DNA from: Vitis vinifera
Lineage: Eukaryota; Streptophyta; Magnoliopsida; Vitales; Vitaceae
Direction of reading: 5' to 3'
DNA: 64,000 nucleotides
NCBI RefSeq assembly: GCF_030704535.1
Contig: NC_081812.1
Coordinates: 21,427,501 to 21,491,500 of the forward strand
Both the position numbers and the translations under genes were made by a program. The notes under the pieces are model-generated. The model was not told the origin of the DNA and did no database searches. It saw only the letters and a program-made list of their open reading frames with translations. Of this stretch, positions 51,521 to 62,334 are shown one piece after another (positions within the stretch are counted from its first letter, which is position 1; each line of letters opens with the position of its first letter).

Positions 51521-52322
51521 TGTTACGAAGTATTTATATGGGAAGATATATTTATTTTAGCCTGTTTTATTTGGGAAGTCTCTCAATTTGTTTTGTGATA
51601 TCCCTTGCTTTACTTCTTGACATCCCTCATTTCCTTCAAGAATTTTTTTGGGCTCTTCAAAATTTTTGGCTTTGCCACGCATACACATGTATAGATACAC
51701 GAGGTGGTGTAAACATGCACGTATATATGCATAAAATAAGATACCGATGAAAGTAGTATGTAGAATAGTAAAAAATAATATTTATATTATTAAAATATAG
51801 TATTTGAATGATTAAATATAGTACATTTAATAAATATATAAAAAAATATTAATTATTTTTAGATAATTATTTAAATTTTATATTTTATAAATTTCATTAC
51901 TCATTTTGTGTTTTTTTATGTGAGTGCATAAAAATACATTTTTCTACAAACTTAGTATTGAAGGTAATTTGTTTTAAACTTTAGATGATTTTTTTTTTAT
52001 TTTTCAACTTATTATTCATTAATTTTTTTATTGAATAGAATAATCAAATTATTTAGTTTTTTGTTAAATGTTAAAATAATTTCTTTTGAAATAATTAAAA
52101 CATAATTTCAATACAATCTTCATCGTATTAATACTAAACAGTTTGATATTTAATTTAGTGTTAAGTTAAATTAAGTTTTGTTTAAATTTAACCAAAACAA
52201 ACAAACACTACCTTATTCATGCAGTAACTTTATGTTCTTTGTCATTTCAACTAGAATTTCCTTATTTTTCTTCATTTATTTAAAGTCCGATTTTATTTAT
52301 AACTTTAAGTCTAAAGTTTAAC

Positions 52323-53959
52323 GGGTATTTAGTAAATCAACTTAATAACTTAATGTGATTTAATAACTTAATTTATGTAAGTAAGTAAATTAGGTATATT
52401 TGATAAAATAATTTAATGGTATGAGTGAAAGTAAAAATAATTTTAAATAACAAGTAAAAATAATTAATTTACTTTTAAATCCATATATTTATTTTACATT
52501 TTTAGCCCATTTACTTTAGTCACATCCATTATATTTTTTGCTACTCCATCACCTCCATTGTTACTCGACATTCTTTGTTGTAGTTATAATTTATGAAAAT
52601 AAATATGTTAATTTGATGGTTTAAAATAAATTTTAAGTTAATTTTATTAAATAACTTTAATATTTAAAATAAAAATTAAATAATAGATTTTAAGTCAATA
52701 ATTTAACTCAAATTATTAAATAATAATTAATATATATCAAGTTTTACCCCTAGTCCAAATCCAAATTCTTTAAAACCTTACTATTATTTCAACTCTCGAT
52801 TAAATTTTTGTGGTATTTACATATTTAGGCTCACTTTTTTACTTCACCTTTAGTAGTTTAAAGATCGAAGTGTTGGGATTAGAATTGAGTATGTGCCTCA
52901 CTTTATTAGTAAATTATTGCTTTCTCTTTGTTCTCTTGAACAAATATCCTCTTTCCTTAAGAGGGAACTTCACTTCGCCCATCCTTCAGATAGAGAACTT
53001 GTCCTCTAGGGCTTTGGATTTGTTAAACTCCTCATATATGAGCTATTATATACGCACCATGATTCATGTTCAAGGCCGCTAAGAGTGCCCAAATGCTAGG
53101 TTCCTTATCCCAAGGGATGAGCAAAGCAAATTAATTCCTCTTTAGGAAGACATACCAAGGGAAGTAACATGCACATGCATATACGACTACAAAAGTCAAA
53201 CTTAAACTTGGTTCCAAGTTCTTTAGTCCTCAATCCCCCCAAAGCAAAATAAGAAAGGTGAGTGCATACAGGTAGATACCAGCAGGATTTAATAAACAGA
53301 AAATAAAAATCTTAAAATCGATCTCCCAGATATCTTAATAAGGGGTAAATCAAACTTCAATTTTCCTTAACGTGGGGGAATGAGACAAGCATCATTAAGT
53401 CAACAACCTTTGTTCATGTGAACTTCTACACTCTTAATCATAGTCATTGGATCAAGCTTGGGCCTCCCTTTCTTATTTTATTTATATTTGTAAGGTTGAT
53501 AGGGAGGATGATTGTGTGGCAGCAAGATATAAACTATTTTATTCCAATGAAATTTAAAAAAAAAAAAAAAAAAAGTTGGAAAGAAAGAAAGAAATAAATA
53601 GAACAATTACACTTCATTTGATATAATAACTTAAAATTTATTACTTAATTTTTATTTTAACTATTAAAGTTGTTTTTGATAAAATTAATTTAAAAGTTAT
53701 TTTAAATTATTATTATCATCATAAATTATAATTAAGATAAATGAGATCAAATAATTGTGAAATAGTAAATAAGATTATGATAATAATTAAAATAAATGAA
53801 AGTAAAAATGTAAAATAAAAATATGAATTTAAAATAAATTAATTATTTTTACTTATTATTTAAAATTATTTTTGACTTTAAGTTATTGTTTTATAAGTAT
53901 ACTTAATTTATTTAATAATTTAAGTTAAACTATTAAATAAATTGATTTACCAAACACTC
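52323..53959. mobile_element. Non-autonomous element with long inverted repeats
   Basis: About 52323-52720 and 53620-53959 are reverse complements with moderate divergence. For example the left GTTATTTAAAATTATTTTTA (reverse complement strand) matches the right TTATTTAAAATTATTTTTGA, and both ends carry TTTGGTAAATCAA-like or TTTAGTAAATCAA termini. The arms of about 340-400 bp enclose about 900 bp of unrelated, less AT-rich sequence with an A18 tract near 53557. No transposase is visible. It may be a foldback or long-TIR derivative carrying captured DNA. The target duplication is not resolved. Confidence 0.6.
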
Positions 53960-54141
53960 TTAAATGATTTTGTGGAGATAGATTTGCTTTTACGTTCCTA
54001 ATAAGCTTTGAGAAGGAGATAGAGATTTTAATTAAAATAAAATTTATATTAGATATTTTAAAGAAGCATTTTCCCAGAACTTCAGATTGTGAAGACAGAT
54101 TTTATTCCGTGAATCGAACTCGAGAGTTAAGAGACAGAGAC

Positions 54142-54239
54142 CAAAACGGTGCGTTTTGGGAAGTGACGGATGAGCCCTCAAAACGATGCGTTTTGAAGGA
54201 TAATATATCAAAACGGCGCGTTTAGATCAAAACGATGTG
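54142..54239 (+). promoter_or_regulatory. Four CAAAACGRYGCGTTTTG quasi-palindromes
   Basis: CAAAACGGTGCGTTTTGG (54142-54159), CAAAACGATGCGTTTTGA (54179-54196), CAAAACGGCGCGTTTAGA (54209-54226) and a half copy CAAAACGATGTG (54228-54239). They lie 60-156 bp upstream of the J-protein start codon, so in its promoter or leader. The AAAACGxxGCGTTTT word is common near plant starts of transcription, but its factor is not known to me. Confidence 0.55.
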
Positions 54240-54297
54240 AACAGGGGCAGAGAAACCAGCATCCTCTCTGGAAAGAACCCTCTGGGGGGTTGCAGAC

Positions 54298-57200
54298 ATG
54301 GCCATGAAAGCAGCCCTGATAAACCGTAACCCTAACTGCACGAACCTGAGGACTGCCCTCTTTCATTCAACTCCTGTATTGGATCGTAGAAGGCGCACAC
54401 ATTGGAACTTTGTGAGCATCTCTCTCTGTATGTATTCAGGGTTTATAATTTTTGTCGATTTTGATTTGAATAGTATTGATCAGTATTTGTAAATTGACCA
54501 AGGGTGTTTTTATGAGATACTTTCCGCTTGGATGCTGAGAAAATGGAGGAAAAAAAAGGGAATAAAATCGCGGGTCATTTGAGTCGTGTATTACAAATAG
54601 AAGGAAACGTTGAAATCGTGATTTCATTTTCGCTCATTTTCTTGCATATTTCTGGCAACCAAGCAGAGGGTTATCGTAAAGGTTTAGCTTTTAGAAGCTC
54701 AACGAATCACACCCGTCACCTCTTTTCTCCATGTCTTCCTGTCTAATTTTGTTCCCTAAAATAGAGAAAAAACAATGAATGCTATCCTGTAAATATTTTG
54801 TATGATTAAATAATGATCTGGAGGTCATGAGAAAAAGTGAAATATGATACGAACTTAGGCTGTGTTTGGTTGCAATGGAGGTGGGGTGGGGCATTAGGAT
54901 TGGAACTGGAGGCCCCATCCCCATTTCCATTGTTTGATCACTTCTAATAGTGATGATTTCTTTTACTTAACTTGAACTCCATGGGCATTAGGATTGGAAC
55001 TGGAACCAATTTTTTTAATTATAATTATCGAGTAAATGAAAGGTTTTCTTTTTCTTTTTCCCCTTATCCCATAGAATTTGAATTCCGAATCAAGTCCAAT
55101 GTGCATTATAAAGACTACATAATGTGGAATTCATCAAAGGTGCTTTATTGACATTGGTTCATCCATTTCTGTTGTAACTTATGTATCAAAGTCCTTTATG
55201 AAATTTAATTAAATTTTGGTTTCCTCTTTTTATGCAGGGTGGAGGTGCTTCTAGAAATTCATCTCAGGTTAATATATATTTCAATTTCTTGTGCACATTC
55301 ATAGTACTAACTAATAAGCATATTTGTAATTTATAATGACATTGTGCCCTTGATGAGAGCTTTCTATATGTTGTATCATATATGTGATGGGAATTATCCG
55401 TGGTTAGATGTTTGGAAATGGGTTTGGACATTTAGTTTGGTCATGTGCAATGGTGTATTGTTGCCTAAAGAAAAGAGTGTCATGTTGCTGCATTGGTAAG
55501 AAGTGATTTGGTCTAAGTTGAAGCTGCTGTAAGGAAGGAAGTTAGGAAAAGATGTGGTTGAGATGGAGAGGAAAAAAAAAACACGATGACTTATCATTTA
55601 ACAAGACTTGGCCCTAGATGGAGCAAAATGATGAAATAATGTTCTTTAGTTGAAAAATTGGGGATAGGGCTTTTATCAGCTTGTTGATGCGAATTTTCAA
55701 TGGTTAATATTTGAAGCACTGATTGAAATAATTATAGCTTATGAAGAAATTTGCAGAGTTTGTATTAGGAATTTAGGACCACTGTTAATACCTGCACCAT
55801 TTAGAATGTGGTTCAGTACCTTTTTTTCCTTGTTCTAAATGATGTAAGGGAGGGTGTGTACCAAATATTAACCAAGTGACATGGTTTCAAAATTCGGTTC
55901 CTTGATGTCCTTGACGTTCTATGGTGATATTCCACAATTAAAGAATTACTTTTGTTCTACTAGCCCTCACTTTGGACGGTAATCCAATGAAGTTGAAAAT
56001 GCCTTTCTTTTCTATGCCACCAAAATGGTTTGAAAATTATCATAATGTTTGTCTTGAAGTTGGTTAATGTGTTCCTTAATATTTACTGAATTTAAAAATT
56101 GTGAATCGATAATTTTTTGGCTCTTGCAATGTAGTTAAACTGATTGACAATGTATTTCTTCTTTTATTAGATTTCTAAAATAGATGAGCAATTTAGAATT
56201 TATCATATGCTTGCCTGCAACATATTCTAAAGGTCTGTCAAATCTTCCTCTCCATTGCAAATTGATTCTGAATGTATTGATGCTTGTACCTTTTTTTTTC
56301 CTGACACTGAATGAAACCTTTTGCTGATCTCAATGTTTTTGTTTGCAGAGATTCAATTATTATGCAAGGTCCAGAAAACTGCATGCAAAACAAACACTAT
56401 TGCGCAATGTCAGCGCCTATGCTGAGTACCTATTTCAGGTTCCATTTATTTTTCATCTTATAGTCTTTTAAGTGCTTTATAAATAATTTCTGGTGGCAAC
56501 TTTCTCCAGTTTCACAAAAAAAAAAAAAAATGTTCTTTTCTTTTCCCTTTTATTTGGGGGGGGGTTTCAAGAACTTGGAATATATCATCAAGTGGCAAGC
56601 AATTGAGGTGGGCATTTGTTATTACTGCTACGGGTGCCTTGTGTTTAGCATGAATGGATGATCATGAGAAAGAAGGTAAAAATATGTGTCAATTATCATT
56701 CTTGGATGAACAGCTGCAGAGGTATGGATTGGAGAGTGTTTGGTGGTAGGAAATGAACGTTTTCTAAATAAACAAAATAGTCTGGGTGAATGATCACCTT
56801 GATCATTTACTTGATCAAATTTACCGATCAAATTTTTTATAACAATTTCCAGCTTCAAGATCCAGGTATCCAAGCACCATAATTCAATTGCCTATATAGT
56901 TCTAAATATTTTTAGAATCAGAATTATTTTTAATAGTCAGTTGAGACTATCATTAAACTAGGATTTAATATGAATAATACTGATTGTAAAGATGTTGAAC
57001 CTGATTATTTTGGACTTTAATGCATCATATATCTTGTCCACTTAAGTTGCTAGCAGTTGGAGTCAGTGACCTAACTACTGAGCAGGCCAAAATCAGTTCG
57101 TTCTAGTGAAGGGTTTTGCATGGCAAAAGTCAATCATCAAAATTACTGGACCTTGATCTTTTATTTTCATTTAGTTTTTATTTTTATTTTTATTTTGATT

Positions 57201-58671
57201 GGTAAATAAGAGCTTGTATTAGAAATGCCTAGAAGCGACGAAAACAGTACACACGATGTATACAAACAACGCTCAAGAAACTAGGCAAAAAGAAAGACAA
57301 AAAACCTTTCCCCTAACTAGACAAACAACCACTCTATAAAATCTTTCACCTTGATAAAAAACCTGTGTTAGAGAAAGTTTTCATATGTACTGGGAATTGA
57401 TGCATTCTTGAAGCTTTGTTACATTACTTTATCTTTGTTGCTATGCTTTATATTTAAAAGGATTTTAACTTGTGTTTTGATGATTTTCTTGATGTCTCAG
57501 AGTGGGCAATCTGATCATGATGAAGACGATGGATTTTCAAGTAAAGGCCCTTCCTGGTTTAGAAAGCAGTACTGGGATAAGGGATCAAAGAGGGACCAGG
57601 GCAATGCAGGACCCCAGTCTAGGAGTTGGAGTAAGGGAGCCTCAACCTTTTTGCTAATTACTTGTGCATTATGAGCAATGTGGCATCTCTCACTCGGAGA
57701 AATCGATTAATTATCCTCTGATGAAATATAGACAGTGGAGAAAATAGTTAGACTCGATGAAAATATGTAACTTTCATACTTGCAGTTCCCATCCCCTGTA
57801 CCTTGATGCTTATATTCACAGCTATCAGATAGGAACATCAGATTCTTTTCTGTCAAAATTGATTTACAAGCACTTGTTGATCCTTGGTTATTTCCCCCTC
57901 TCCCTCAAAGGGGAAAAAAATAATATGTGCTCTTTCATTTATGGTTCAGGGGGTTTCCAGTTCTGTGAAGATGATACTGAAGTTGAGACAATTTTGCGAT
58001 CTGCATTTGGGGGGAGCCGAACCTTCTACTGGTCCTTTATTAATGAAGAAAATCCTCAATGGGGGAGCTCATCAGGCTACAGAAATAATTACAGGTCCTC
58101 GTGGAATTGGAGAGATCGGATGGATGAGGAATATGGCTATTCCACAGATTCTGACAGTTCAGAGTCGGATTTGGCTTCCCATCGAATGGCCCTGGGGTTG
58201 AGTGTTTCTGGTCCTTTGAAACTTGAAGAAGTTAAAAATGCGTGAGTTCTCTTAGGGTTCCCCTCCCCTACTTCTTCGTTACTCTGTAAATAGTTTGCTC
58301 ACCACACAATCTTACAGTAATGCCTTATGTTATATGACATCTACCTGGATTCCCATTTGCAGATACAGAACCTGTGCACTGAAATGGCATCCAGACCGTC
58401 ACCAAGGCGCCTCTAAGGTATGAATGTTTTACCACCATCAATTAGGGATCTTCATTCATATCAGCACTTTCAGATTAAGGTCACCGGGGATAGAGAGTTA
58501 AACTATCAGGCACAGAGACACAGAAACAACCACACATTTTTCGAATAAGAATCATCCTTGTGATTGTAACCATTCATCGGTTGGGCTTTTGAACAGGCCA
58601 TTGCAGAGGAAAAATTCAAGCTTTGTAGTGCGGCATACCAATCCTTGTGTGATAAGTTGGCTGTGGATTAA
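54298..58671 (+). CDS. J-domain protein with C-terminal HPD domain, probably organellar
   Basis: Seven exons: 54298-54411, 55238-55267, 56349-56438, 57501-57630, 57950-58241, 58363-58417 and 58597-58671, giving 261 residues. The N-terminus (MAMKAALINRNPNCTNLRTA then HSTPVLDRRRRTHW) is basic and almost free of acids, a likely mitochondrial or plastid targeting peptide. The middle is rich in Ser, Trp, Arg and Gly. The J domain is at the very C-terminus: LGLSVSGPLKLEEVKNAYRT, then KWHPDRHQG with HPD at 228-230, and EEKFKLCSAAYQSLCD. It would stimulate an organellar Hsp70. It lacks the Gly/Phe and zinc-finger parts, so it is a class C (type III) J-protein. Exon 2 is only 30 bp. Introns hold a MITE-like palindrome and a LINE tail. 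Confidence 0.88.
54864..55004. repeat. Palindromic MITE-like fragment in J-protein intron 1
   Basis: GTTTGGTTGCAATGGAGG-type left arm (54864-54892) mirrors the right arm ending CCATTTCCATTGTTTGATC (54911-54940). The 22-bp word starting GGGCATTAGGATTGG occurs identically at 54889-54910 and 54983-55004. Confidence 0.5.
57165..57365 (-). mobile_element. LINE 3' tail fragment in J-protein intron 3
   Basis: A T-rich start (TTTATTTTTATTTTTATTTT) followed by GATTGGTAAATAAGAGCTTG and ...CAGTACACACGATGTATACA is the reversed 3' end seen in many plant L1-type LINE copies. Only the tail is present, as expected for strong 5' truncation. It does not touch splice sites. Confidence 0.5.
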
Positions 58672-59193
58672 AGATTCTCCAATATGAAGGCACCCTATGT
58701 CCATTTCAACACTCTCATATTTCCATAGAATTAGAAGCATGAACTCAATTCAAATGACAATACTGGCAGTCAAGATATCATCCCGGAGCTGCCCCCTTAG
58801 TTTCTAGAATCCGATCATGATACAGTGGGCCATTTTACTTTGCTGGATGTGTTACTGTCATATTCATCTTAATGCAAGTTAATATTAGTACACTGCAAGA
58901 ACCATTAGGAGTTAGGCCATGTTTGGATTCATTTTTAATAAATTAGAATCCCAATTTTTTGGCTCCATAATATATTAATGCTAGCCATTTTATCCGAAAA
59001 CCAAGTGACATCTAAAACAAGCCTGCAGGTTCTGTGGCTGCGAGTTCTGATTTTAGTTGATTCCTTGTTCCTATATTATCTTTCTTTTTCACTTAGACAT
59101 CCTCATTTGATTTATGATGATTGCACTTGAGAGTCACTAAGTGGTCGTTCAACTACTTAAAGGTAAAAATTAAAATCTAAAAACTAGAAACAA

Positions 59194-59575
59194 TGAGCCT
59201 GGTTGGTAACTGTTTTGAAAAATTGCTTTTGAGAGCAATTTTTGAAAACTGATATTTGATTTTTAAAGAATAAAAGTTTGTTTGGAAACATAAAATGTTT
59301 TTAACCTGATTTTAATATTTTTAAAAATAATTTTATATATGGTGTTCTATTTTTAATGATTTTATATGTTTGTATAATTATTTTTTTAAATGATCATTAA
59401 AAAATAAGTGAAAATAACTAAAAGATGATATAAGAAAATATCATGTTTTTTGTTCTTAAAAAAAAAAAAAACAAAAAACAGTTTTTAGTTGTCAAATATG
59501 TTTCCAATGGTTTTTGTTTTGAAAAACAAAAAACACTGTTCTAGTTTCGAAACAGAACCAATGTTACAATGCTAT
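59194..59575. mobile_element. AT-rich MITE related to the 20.4 kb copy
   Basis: The left end GGTTGGTAACTGTTTTGAAA pairs imperfectly with the reverse complement of the right end, GTAACATTGGTTCTGTTTCG. The interior shares TTTGTATAATTATTTTTTTAAA and GAAAATAACTAAAAGATG with copies at 2460-2790 and 20408-20786. Confidence 0.45.
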
Positions 59576-60019
59576 CCATTTTTGCTTAAGGTACCCTTTT
59601 CTCTCTCCATATCTTTGGTCAAATTTGTAGCGTTGTGCTTTCAATCATATTGTTTATTTGAGATTGAATGAGAACATTGTTCGGGCAACAAAGAATATTT
59701 TGGTAAACATGGAGAAAAGGGCCTTGAGTTTTAAGATGGTTATATTTTAGTTGAAAGTTAAAGTATAAGTTATAATTTTTTAAAAATAATATTGATGTTG
59801 TAAAAATTTTATTAAATATAATTTTTTTTTATATAAATTAAAATAGAGTTTTTATAATAAATATTAATAAAATAAGTCAAATAAATATAGAAATTTTAAT
59901 CAAGCTTAAAAGAAAATTCTTGACTTAAGAACTTTTTTTTTAAAAAAAAATCTTAAGAATTTAACAACTTTAATCAAACTCCAAATAAGATATTAGAGTT
60001 CGAAAATATTTCTTTATAA

Positions 60020-60535
60020 AAATTTAAAGTTTGTTTGATCATATTTTCTAAAATTAAAAACAGTTTTTAAACACAAGTTTCAAAAAACATAATTCCTTAT
60101 TTAGTTACTAAAAGCACACATGTCGTTGTTAAGAGGTAAGTGTGTCGTAGGTCATTCGACTCCATTATAATACCATAAAGAAGATGATTGACCTTACCTA
60201 GTCCCCTGATTGAGTGCAAGTGATGCTTATTCATTTCTTAATCTTTATCAATGAGTTCATCACTTGGTGGTCTTTCATTCCTTAGAGGCGAAAAAAGGGA
60301 CTAATTGTACCATAGTGCTTACGAGACATTTTTGTCGATTGAGAGGCTTCATCAATGAGATCCTTGATTTCTTTTTGTTTTTTAAAATTGATAAAAACAA
60401 CTTTTACTTAGTTTCTAAAAATTGTTCTTTATTTATTTTTTATTTTAAAAATTATTTATAGAAAACAGTTATCAAATAGTATTAAAAAAATTTTAAAAAC
60501 AATTTTTTATTTTTAAAAATAGAAAATTATTTTTA
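60020..60535. mobile_element. MITE-like copy with a non-AT-rich insert
   Basis: AAAGTTTGTTTGATCATATT at the left and the reverse complement of the right part, ACTATTTGATAACTGTTTTC, resemble the ends of the AT-rich MITE family. Between them, 60110-60370 is of quite different composition, as if foreign DNA were inserted or captured. Confidence 0.3.
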
Positions 60536-60891
60536 AATCACACTTGTATACTCTTAAGTATTTTGTAAATTTCTTGATAAATTTTAACATGTAGTGATTT
60601 TTTTTAATTCAACATTTTTTAGTGTTTCCTTATGAATGTTTTTAGAAGAATTATCTACCATGTTTTTGTAATAAATATTATAGATGTTTTTTTTTCAAAT
60701 TTTTGAAAGAATTTTTTATTTTTTATTTTTAAAGTTTTTTTTTTAATGTTAAACGTACTTTTTAAAAGTATTGTCAACTAGATTTTAAATATTTGATAAA
60801 TTTTTTAATAAGGTGATTTTTTTAATTACCAGCAAAGTAATTTTTTATATTGATTTATATTCAAACATGAATTTCTTACAAATGTTTCTAG

Positions 60892-61043
60892 CGGACGGGC
60901 TCTTGCTTGATTCGTTTAAAGAAAAGTCAACAGATCCAGCAGTTCAAAAAAGAGCCAGCAAATCGGACGCTAAGCATGCATTTGATAAATTTTCTATTAA
61001 TAATACTTTTGGAGGGAAGAAACAGAAAGCCAGGCAAAGTTAG
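60892..61043 (+). pseudogene. Orphan exon-like fragment
   Basis: After a good acceptor (ACAAATGTTTCTAG) an open frame reads ADGLLLDSFKEKSTDPAVQK, then RASKSDAKHAFDKF and ends NNTFGGKKQKARQS with a TAG stop. Composition and amino acid make-up look like the C-terminal exon of a real protein with a basic tail. No other exon of such a protein is visible in the 2.2 kb before it. I do not recognise the family. It could be a remnant, or a distant 3' exon of a transcript not otherwise seen. Confidence 0.35.
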
Positions 61044-61210
61044 AAATCACGCAATCCAGACTCCAAACAGGCTAGTTCTTGAAGGGTGCGGTTAGCTACG
61101 TGCAACCCCACCATCTGATCTTCCCGTGCTGAGATGGCAACTTTCTATTGCTTACAACGAAGAGCCAAACTGAAAAGGTCAGGATCAAATCTCTAATCTA
61201 ATTATTCTGT

Positions 61211-61219
61211 ACACGTGGC
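61211..61219 (+). promoter_or_regulatory. ABRE/G-box upstream of the last gene
   Basis: ACACGTGGC, 171 bp upstream of the ATG at 61390, a strong ABRE-type word in promoter position. Confidence 0.45.
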
Positions 61220-61389
61220 GCACATATGGGAGATCAAGACGCAGAGCAAAATCGCTGAGTTAACTCGTGACTCTATTCAAACGCGATTATCAATCAATCA
61301 AATCTTTGATTTCTCTGCCATTTTTTTTCTTTCTCATTCGATTTAATTCAAAGATCTGTGAATATTTTGTTCAGGGATTCGAGAAAACG

Positions 61390-61656
61390 ATGCTCAAAGC
61401 GATACAGATACTTGGTTCTTCATCCGTGTTCGTTTCACAGAGATGGAAATACCATAACAGTTGTGGATTCTCTATAATTTCTTGTTCTTGTTCTTCTTCA
61501 AGAACTCCGACAATGACTTCTTTGGTAATGCCCACTTCTCCAACTCGCAAGATGCGCTGTTTCAGAGCGTTTCGGGCGTCCACAATTCGGGCTGAGTCAA
61601 ACCCAGATGCCCCTTCTTCTTCTTCAGCATCATCATCGGCTTCGGTTCAGTCAACT
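61390..61656 (+). CDS. First exon of an unidentified, probably plastid-targeted protein (continues past right edge)
   Basis: The ATG at 61390 opens an 89-codon exon that ends TCA ACT|GTGAGT. The peptide begins MLKAIQILGSSSVFVSQRWK and continues with SCSCSSSRTPTMTSLVMPTS, PTRKMRCFRAFRASTIRAES and a Ser/Ala-rich linker. It is rich in Ser, Thr, Arg and poor in acids, as expected for a chloroplast transit peptide; RCFRAFRAS|TIRAE could hold the cleavage site. No functional domain has begun yet, so the product cannot be named. The first intron runs to the right edge (over 2.3 kb) and contains a LINE fragment; no second exon is seen in phase. Confidence 0.65.
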
Positions 61657-62334
61657 GTGAGTTTTTCTGTTCGTTCATGATGGTTTCTTTGATGGGGTTT
61701 AGTTTGGATTGCCGAAAGTTTGTGGGATGATTCGGTTGGTGGGTTTCAGTGAGTTCGAATTTCTACTTGATGGTCGTGGTAAAATTGGTAATTTTGTGGA
61801 TTGAATGATTAGGTTTTCTAGTTTTTGATAAGTTAGGGAGGACATATCTCTATCCTTATGGTTTGATTTCAATTTCTTGTATTTTTGTTGTGATCAATTT
61901 TTATTTTCTTGACAATGTGGGGAAATGGGTTACGTTACTTTACTAAATTGCATGACTAATATATTATTTCGCAAATTTAAGAACAAAATTGGTTAGGAAA
62001 GAAATTGCTTTAGGTTTCTTGATGGTTTTTTTGGCGGGTTTATGAATGTGAAGTGTAGTGAATATACGGTAAGAAAAATGAAGTTTCTGCCATCATTTAC
62101 GAGGCAATTCTCTTTAGGTTTAATGATGATAAAAAAATTTGGTTTTACTTGATTCAAATGGGGTAAACAAAACAATACATACATGTTGGGGGTTTCATTA
62201 CTTTGACACTCTGTGTGGATTACAGAAAGTATCAGGCAAAGAAGAACAAGTAGGAAGGATTGGTTATTTTTGCAAAGTGAGAAGGAAAATGTAATATAAT
62301 GAAAATTATTTAAAAGTTTATACATATACATTTT

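Larger units (their letters stand above)
48661..52320. other. AT-rich spacer between actin and J-protein genes, left part
   Basis: The first about 250 bp are actin promoter, with GATCCTGACCGTTGG at 48743-48757. The rest is AT-rich and holds the MITE at 49242-49707, an (AT)n tract near 50728-50755 and the island at 51181-51520. No gene is recognised. Confidence 0.55.
58672..60890. other. Spacer after J-protein gene
   Basis: J-protein 3' UTR, then AT-rich DNA with MITE-like copies at 59194-59575 and 60020-60535. A 115-bp stretch at 58914-59028 has GGCCATGTTTGGATTC at one end and a GGCTTGTTTTAGATGTC mirror at the other and may be a further very short MITE. No gene is recognised. Confidence 0.5.

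Noticed and set aside
53090-53480. Possible old retroelement piece in the centre of the long-inverted-repeat element
   Set aside because: The composition differs from the arms, but no protein or terminal repeat could be recognised, so no family is named.
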